From Fimenecus sp045613685 (GTDB taxonomy: Bacteria > Bacillota > Clostridia > Oscillospirales > Acutalibacteraceae), in assembly GCA_045613685.1 (NCBI GenBank), contig JAZLBL010000003.1, positions 1-16,127 of the forward strand: a stretch of 16,127 bases of DNA, read 5' to 3'. The notes under the pieces were generated by a model that did no database searches, was not told the DNA's origin, and worked only from the letters and a program-made list of their open reading frames with translations. Positions 12,570 through 16,127 of the stretch are shown here, in pieces (the first letter of the stretch is position 1; every line of letters begins with the position of its first letter). The translations under genes were made by a program, and so were the position numbers.

Positions 12570-13253
12570 TTATGCAGATAATCGTTTTATATCTTTTAAC
12601 ATATAGCATATTGTTACAATTGAATAAATCACTTTTATTATGCCTACTATAATTATTTCCATTCCTCCGCCAACAAAACATAGAACAGTAAACAATAAAT
12701 ATGGTAAAAATCCGAACATCGCAAAATATCCAGTCTTTTTCGTCAGTACTTTTCTATAAGAAACAAAAACGACTATTGATATTACAATAGAAATAATACA
12801 GGGTAAGCAAATGCAAATTACAAGAGCAAAAACATCAAGACCAACTATGAAATCATAAGTTTTTCCTAAAAATGTTTCTCCCATTACTTGTCCAAGATGT
12901 GTTCTTGCGATAGTTATATAATTATCATATATGAAATTAAAAATACTAATAACGCAAAGAATAATATATGATAATTTCGATGGTGTATATTTAAGAGATT
13001 TTACAATCAAATTATCTGTCGCTGAACCTATATCTTCTTTAGCAATTTCTTCGCCATTAAGCAATTCTGTGACAGAAACATTAAGCAAATTTGCAAGTGG
13101 AATTAAAAGTGAAACTTCCGGCATACCTCTACCTGTTTCCCATTTTGATACCGCTTTATCCGTAACACTAAGTTTTTCTGCAAGTTCTTTTTGATTTAGT
13201 CCAAGTTCTTTTCTTTTAATTGATATGAAATTCCCGATTTTGTTTTTATCCAT
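12570..13253 (-). CDS. XRE-family DNA-binding regulator with C-terminal membrane domain
   Basis: This 227-residue protein has a Cro/cI-type helix-turn-helix at about residues 5-58 (KRKELGLNQKELAEKL, then SVTDKAVSKWETGRGMPE), typical of DNA binding. A linker with an acidic patch at about 66-80 follows, and then four hydrophobic helices at roughly 92-112, 136-165, 174-195 and 200-222. The fusion of an XRE head to a membrane domain suggests a tethered regulator sensing something in or through the membrane; no ligand can be read. AGGAGGT lies 7 nt before the ATG at 13253; a GTG at 13262 overlaps that site. A near-palindrome 45 nt upstream may be its own operator. It is monocistronic. Confidence 0.88.
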   Translation of the reverse strand: MDKNKIGNFISIKRKELGLNQKELAEKLSVTDKAVSKWETGRGMPEVSLLIPLANLLNVSVTELLNGEEIAKEDIGSATDNLIVKSLKYTPSKLSYIILCVISIFNFIYDNYITIARTHLGQVMGETFLGKTYDFIVGLDVFALVICICLPCIISIVISIVVFVSYRKVLTKKTGYFAMFGFLPYLLFTVLCFVGGGMEIIIVGIIKVIYSIVTICYMLKDIKRLSA

Positions 13254-13297
13254 AAGGTACACCTCCTACAATTAAAATATCATAAAACAGCAAAAAA

Positions 13298-13322
13298 GTC
13301 ACCCTACTTAATGTAGAATGAC
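13298..13322. promoter_or_regulatory. candidate operator of the XRE regulator
   Basis: GTCACCCTAC, five bases TTAAT, and GTAGAATGAC form an inverted repeat with 8 of 10 matching positions per half. It lies 45 nt upstream of the regulator start, in the only promoter-bearing DNA between it and rplQ. The location and symmetry fit binding by a dimeric Cro/cI-type protein and autoregulation. No clear -10/-35 pair could be fixed around it. Confidence 0.5.
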
Positions 13323-13332
13323 AACTTTTTAC

Positions 13333-13367
13333 AATAAAAAACACCTTGGATTAACTCCAAGGTGTTA
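13333..13367 (-). terminator. terminator of the alpha (rpoA) operon
   Basis: An 11-bp perfect stem (13356-13366 with 13340-13350 on the minus strand) has a 5-nt loop followed by a T run. It begins about 30 nt after the rplQ stop. Confidence 0.92.
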
Positions 13368-13396
13368 ATTTTATGGTTTATTAAAGCCTTACCGCA

Positions 13397-13744
13397 TTAG
13401 TCATTGATGAGTTCAATGATGCACATTTCAGCAGCGTCGCCTCTTCTTGGACCTGTTTTGATAATTCTTGTGTAACCACCGTTCTTATCAGCAAACTTAG
13501 GTGCAACTTCGTCCATCAACTTTTTAGCAACTGCTTCTTTAGTGATGAATGAATAAACCTGTCTCTTTGAGTGAAGGCTGCTATCTTTAGCAACTGTAAT
13601 CATCTTTTCAGCCATAGCTCTAACTTCTTTAGCTCTGGTTACTGTTGTTTCAATCTGACCGTTCTCGATAAGATATGTTACCATACCTCTGAGCATAGCC
13701 TTGCGGTGATCGCTTGTTCTGCCGAGTTTTCTTGTTCCTGGCAT
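13397..13744 (-). CDS. rplQ: 50S ribosomal protein L17 (bL17)
   Basis: This 115-residue protein has the L17 start RKLGRTSDHRKAML and the end GDAAEMCIIEL. It lies at the usual place, 17 nt after rpoA, with AAAGGAGTGAT upstream of the ATG. It is the last gene of the operon here; the terminator at 13333 follows. In many Firmicutes energy-coupling-factor transporter genes (ecfA/ecfT) follow rplQ, but not here. Confidence 0.98.
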   Translation of the reverse strand: MPGTRKLGRTSDHRKAMLRGMVTYLIENGQIETTVTRAKEVRAMAEKMITVAKDSSLHSKRQVYSFITKEAVAKKLMDEVAPKFADKNGGYTRIIKTGPRRGDAAEMCIIELIND

Positions 13745-13761
13745 TCGAAATCACTCCTTTA

Positions 13762-14712
13762 TTATTCGTCATCCTTACGAAGAGTAAGACCGAGAGAATC
13801 AAGCTTTGCTATAACCTCGTCAAGAGATTTTCTACCAAGGTTTCTAACTCTCATCATGTCTTCTTCTGAACGATTTGTCAAGTCTTCAACTGTGTTGATG
13901 CTTGCACGCTTGAGACAGTTGAAAGAACGAACTGAAAGGTCAAGTTCTTCAATTGTCATTTCAAGTGTTTTGCCCTTAACATCGTCTGGTTTGTCAATCA
14001 TTGTCTCTGTTTCTCTTGCTTCATCTGAAAGGTCAACAAAGAGATTGAGATGGTCTGTAAGGATTTTTGCGCCGAGAGAAACGGCCTCTTGCGCTGAAAT
14101 TGTTCCGTCTGTCCAAGCTTCAAGTGAAAGCTTGTCATAGTCAGTAATCTGACCAACACGAGTATTTTCAACTGTATAGTTTACTTTTAATACAGGTGTG
14201 TAAATTGAATCTATTGCGATTACGCCGATAACTGGCTGCATAAGTTGTTTGTTTCTTTCTGCTGAAACATATCCTCTGCCTCTATCAGCTGTGAGCTCCA
14301 TCTTAAGTGTAGCGCCATCTTCAAGAGTTGCAATGAGGTGTTCAGGATTAAGAATTTCAACGTCTGAATCAACCTTAATGTCACCTGCTGTAACTTCGCC
14401 TTTGCCACTTGCGTCGATATAAATTGTTTTTGGACCGTCACCGTGAATTTTAAGGATTACACCTTTAAGATTCAAAACGATTTCAGTTACGTCTTCTTTC
14501 ACACCGTCAATGGTTGAGAATTCATGAAGAACACCGTCAATTTTAACCGAAGTAATTGCATAACCTGGAAGTGATGACAAAAGAACACGTCTAAGGCTGT
14601 TGCCAAGTGTTGTACCGTAACCTCTTTCAAGTGGTTCAACGACGAATTTGCCATAAGTTCCATCAGCAGTTAAATCAAGTGCTTCAATGCTGGGCTTCTC
14701 AATTCCTATCAT
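13762..14712 (-). CDS. rpoA: DNA-directed RNA polymerase subunit alpha
   Basis: This 316-residue subunit dimerises to nucleate RNA polymerase assembly. The N-terminal assembly domain (about 1-230) shows GYGTTLGNSLRRVLLSSLPG near residue 35. The C-terminal domain (about 245-312), which binds UP elements and activators, shows LDLSVRSFNCLKRA and NLGRKSLDEV. Length and domain layout are normal. The start has AGGAGGG upstream. The 63-nt gap from rpsD is the longest inside this operon; it contains a TTGATA but no well-spaced -10 box, so an internal promoter is not supported. Confidence 0.98.
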   Translation of the reverse strand: MIGIEKPSIEALDLTADGTYGKFVVEPLERGYGTTLGNSLRRVLLSSLPGYAITSVKIDGVLHEFSTIDGVKEDVTEIVLNLKGVILKIHGDGPKTIYIDASGKGEVTAGDIKVDSDVEILNPEHLIATLEDGATLKMELTADRGRGYVSAERNKQLMQPVIGVIAIDSIYTPVLKVNYTVENTRVGQITDYDKLSLEAWTDGTISAQEAVSLGAKILTDHLNLFVDLSDEARETETMIDKPDDVKGKTLEMTIEELDLSVRSFNCLKRASINTVEDLTNRSEEDMMRVRNLGRKSLDEVIAKLDSLGLTLRKDDE

Positions 14713-14775
14713 TCAAAACCCTCCTAACTGAGTACAGATAGTTCTGCATAGTATAAAATATAAATATCAAGTCTA

Positions 14776-15402
14776 TTATTTTGAATAAAGCTCGACGATA
14801 AGATGTTCTTCAACTGGAACTGCAATTTCTTCTCTTTCTGGAAGTCTTGCAATCTTTGCTGAAAGTTCTTCTGCATTCTTATCAAGCCATGCAGGAACAG
14901 GGCGAGATGCGTTTGCTTCAAGAACAGCTTTAATCTTAACGCTGTCTTTGCTTGCATCCTTAACTGATACTACATCACCTGCTTTAAGAAGGTATGATGG
15001 AACGTCAACCTTCTTACCGTTTACACGGAAGTGTGCATGAATTGTGAGCTGTCTTGCTTCTGCACGAGATGAAGCCCATCCGAGAAGATAAACAACGTTA
15101 TCAAGACGGCTTTCACAAATTCTTAAAAGGTTTTCACCGACAATACCTTGACGCTTTTCAGCCATCAAGAAATATTTATAGAACTGTCCTTCCTGAATAC
15201 CGTAGTAGCGCTTAGCTGTCTGCTTTGCACGAAGCTGCATACCATATTCAGAAACTTTTTTGCGGTTCTGGCCATGCTGTCCAGGAGCGTATGAACGTCT
15301 TTCGAGAGCACATTTACCAGTATAGCAACGGTCGCCTTTAAGGAAGAGTTTCTTACCTTCACGACGGCAGAGCTTACAAACCGCACCGGTATATCTTGCC
15401 AT
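14776..15402 (-). CDS. rpsD: 30S ribosomal protein S4 (uS4), four-cysteine form
   Basis: This 208-residue protein initiates small-subunit assembly by binding 16S rRNA. Cysteines C9, C12, C26 and C31 form the CX2C...CX4C zinc-binding N-terminus of the C+ form of S4. The S4 RNA-binding domain (RLDNVVYLLG, then RQLTIHAHFRVNG) lies at about 98-160. GGAGGT precedes the ATG by 8 nt. Being inside the alpha operon between rpsK and rpoA differs from Bacillus subtilis, where rpsD is separate. S4 may autoregulate the operon from a leader outside this window. Confidence 0.98.
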   Translation of the reverse strand: MARYTGAVCKLCRREGKKLFLKGDRCYTGKCALERRSYAPGQHGQNRKKVSEYGMQLRAKQTAKRYYGIQEGQFYKYFLMAEKRQGIVGENLLRICESRLDNVVYLLGWASSRAEARQLTIHAHFRVNGKKVDVPSYLLKAGDVVSVKDASKDSVKIKAVLEANASRPVPAWLDKNAEELSAKIARLPEREEIAVPVEEHLIVELYSK

Positions 15403-15425
15403 AATCTGTTACCTCCAAATTTCTG

Positions 15426-15827
15426 TTATACACGTCTTCTCTTAGGTGGGCGGCAGCCGTTGTGAGGAATTGGAGTTACGTCTTTAATCATTGTAACTTC
15501 AAGACCTACTGTCTGCAATGCACGGATTGCAGCTTCACGTCCTGAACCTGGGCCCTTAACGTATACTTCTACGGTTTTCATACCGTGGTCAATCGCAACC
15601 TTTGCTGCTGTTTCAGCAGCTGTCTGAGCAGCGAATGGTGTTGATTTTCTTGAGCCTCTGAAGCCCATTTCACCTGCGCTTGCCCATGATACTGCGTTAC
15701 CCTGTGTGTCAGTAATTGTAACGATAGTATTGTTGAAGGTGGACTGAATATGAACTGCGCCTTTTTCAATGTTTTTCTTTTCACGACGTCTGCGAGTTAC
15801 AGCGCCTTTTTTAACCTGCTTTGCCAT
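15426..15827 (-). CDS. rpsK: 30S ribosomal protein S11 (uS11)
   Basis: This 133-residue protein lies on the small-subunit platform. Diagnostic segments are VHIQSTFNNTIVTITD, GFRGSRKSTPFAAQ, VKGPGSGREAAIRAL and the conserved end PHNGCRPPKRRRV. It lies 17 nt after rpsM and 23 nt before rpsD, with GGAGGGG upstream of the ATG. Confidence 0.98.
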   Translation of the reverse strand: MAKQVKKGAVTRRRREKKNIEKGAVHIQSTFNNTIVTITDTQGNAVSWASAGEMGFRGSRKSTPFAAQTAAETAAKVAIDHGMKTVEVYVKGPGSGREAAIRALQTVGLEVTMIKDVTPIPHNGCRPPKRRRV

Positions 15828-15844
15828 TATTTAGCCCCTCCTTC

Positions 15845-16127
15845 TTACTTCTTCTTGTTAGCGATTGTCTTCTTTGGTCCCTTACGTGTACGAGCGTTTG
15901 TCTTTGAACGCTGGCCTCTTACTGGGAGATTCTTGCGGTGACGAACACCTCTGTAGCAACCAATTTCAACAAGTCTTTTAATATCAAATGCTGTTTCTCT
16001 TCTGAGGTCACCTACAACTGTTACATTCTTTTCGATGTCCTCACGAAGCTTTGAAACGTCTTCTTCGGTCAAATCTCTAACACGAGTGTCAGGATTGATA
16101 CCTGTTGCAGCAACAATGTCGCTGGCT
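15845..16127 (-). CDS. rpsM: 30S ribosomal protein S13 (uS13), N-terminus outside window
   Basis: The 93 C-terminal residues are visible, from ASDIVAATGI to KTIANKKK; the family is about 120 residues, so roughly 28 N-terminal residues lie beyond the window edge. The helix-hairpin region DLTEEDVSKLRE and the rRNA/tRNA-contacting tail CYRGVRHRKNLPVRGQRS are typical. An apparent Met at the codon ending at 16072 is internal, not a start. First visible gene of the rpsM-rpsK-rpsD-rpoA-rplQ set. Confidence 0.97.
   Translation of the reverse strand, partial: ASDIVAATGINPDTRVRDLTEEDVSKLREDIEKNVTVVGDLRRETAFDIKRLVEIGCYRGVRHRKNLPVRGQRSKTNARTRKGPKKTIANKKK

Noticed and set aside
13571..14140. 189-residue plus-strand open frame
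   Set aside because: Lies antisense across rplQ and rpoA, which are certain; Ser-rich composition is what the opposite strand of these genes gives, and it has no supported start.
14713..14775. Internal promoter before rpoA
   Set aside because: A TTGATA is present, but no acceptable -10 box lies at 16-18 nt; the gap is simply AT-rich.

Overview
The window comes from a low-GC Gram-positive chromosome, most likely a gut-type member of the Clostridia (Oscillospirales/Ruminococcus-like). The grounds are AT-rich intergenic DNA, strong AGGAGG-type ribosome binding sites, a Cys-type sulfatase paired with an anaerobic radical-SAM maturase, many small membrane proteins, and Firmicute-like ribosomal proteins including a four-cysteine S4. 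No species can be named. I see no tRNA, rRNA, CRISPR array, transposase or phage gene.

Left part (1-6400). A palindromic, MITE-like repeat sits at the left edge. Next is a leftward gene for a membrane-anchored extracellular protein of unknown function. Diverging from it is a two-gene operon: a VanY-type D,D-carboxypeptidase on a polythreonine stalk, coupled to a PlsC-type acyltransferase. Then come a membrane-embedded sulfatase with its own promoter and, behind a short hairpin, the radical-SAM enzyme (anSME) that should convert the sulfatase cysteine to formylglycine. The theme is the cell envelope and extracellular sulfate or glycan chemistry.

Middle (6400-9600). Two paralogous AGCS-family alanine/glycine:cation symporters lie in tandem on the minus strand, each with its own promoter. 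Only the downstream copy carries a leader with a single glycine riboswitch aptamer followed by an intrinsic terminator. Base-pairing suggests that glycine switches it off. Upstream, also on the minus strand, are three small overlapping genes of unknown function (9614-10542).

From 10540 to 12560, a promoter overlapping that of the small-gene trio drives a rightward operon: a YfcE-like phosphoesterase (TTG start), an N-acetylglucosamine-6-phosphate deacetylase (nagA) and a small two-helix membrane protein, ending at a strong terminator.

Right part (12570-16127). A minus-strand gene encodes an XRE-type repressor fused to a membrane domain, with a candidate autoregulatory palindrome upstream. 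Then comes the 3' part of the alpha operon, rpsM (partial)-rpsK-rpsD-rpoA-rplQ, transcribed leftward and closed by a terminator just after rplQ.

Several starts were set from promoter and Shine-Dalgarno positions rather than the longest reading frame: 1426, 3172, 7820, 9505, 10542, 10608, 11069, 12232 and 13253. The window is mostly ordinary housekeeping DNA. The parts that most merit a second look are the LtaS-like membrane sulfatase, the switching layout of the glycine riboswitch, and the small-gene trio.
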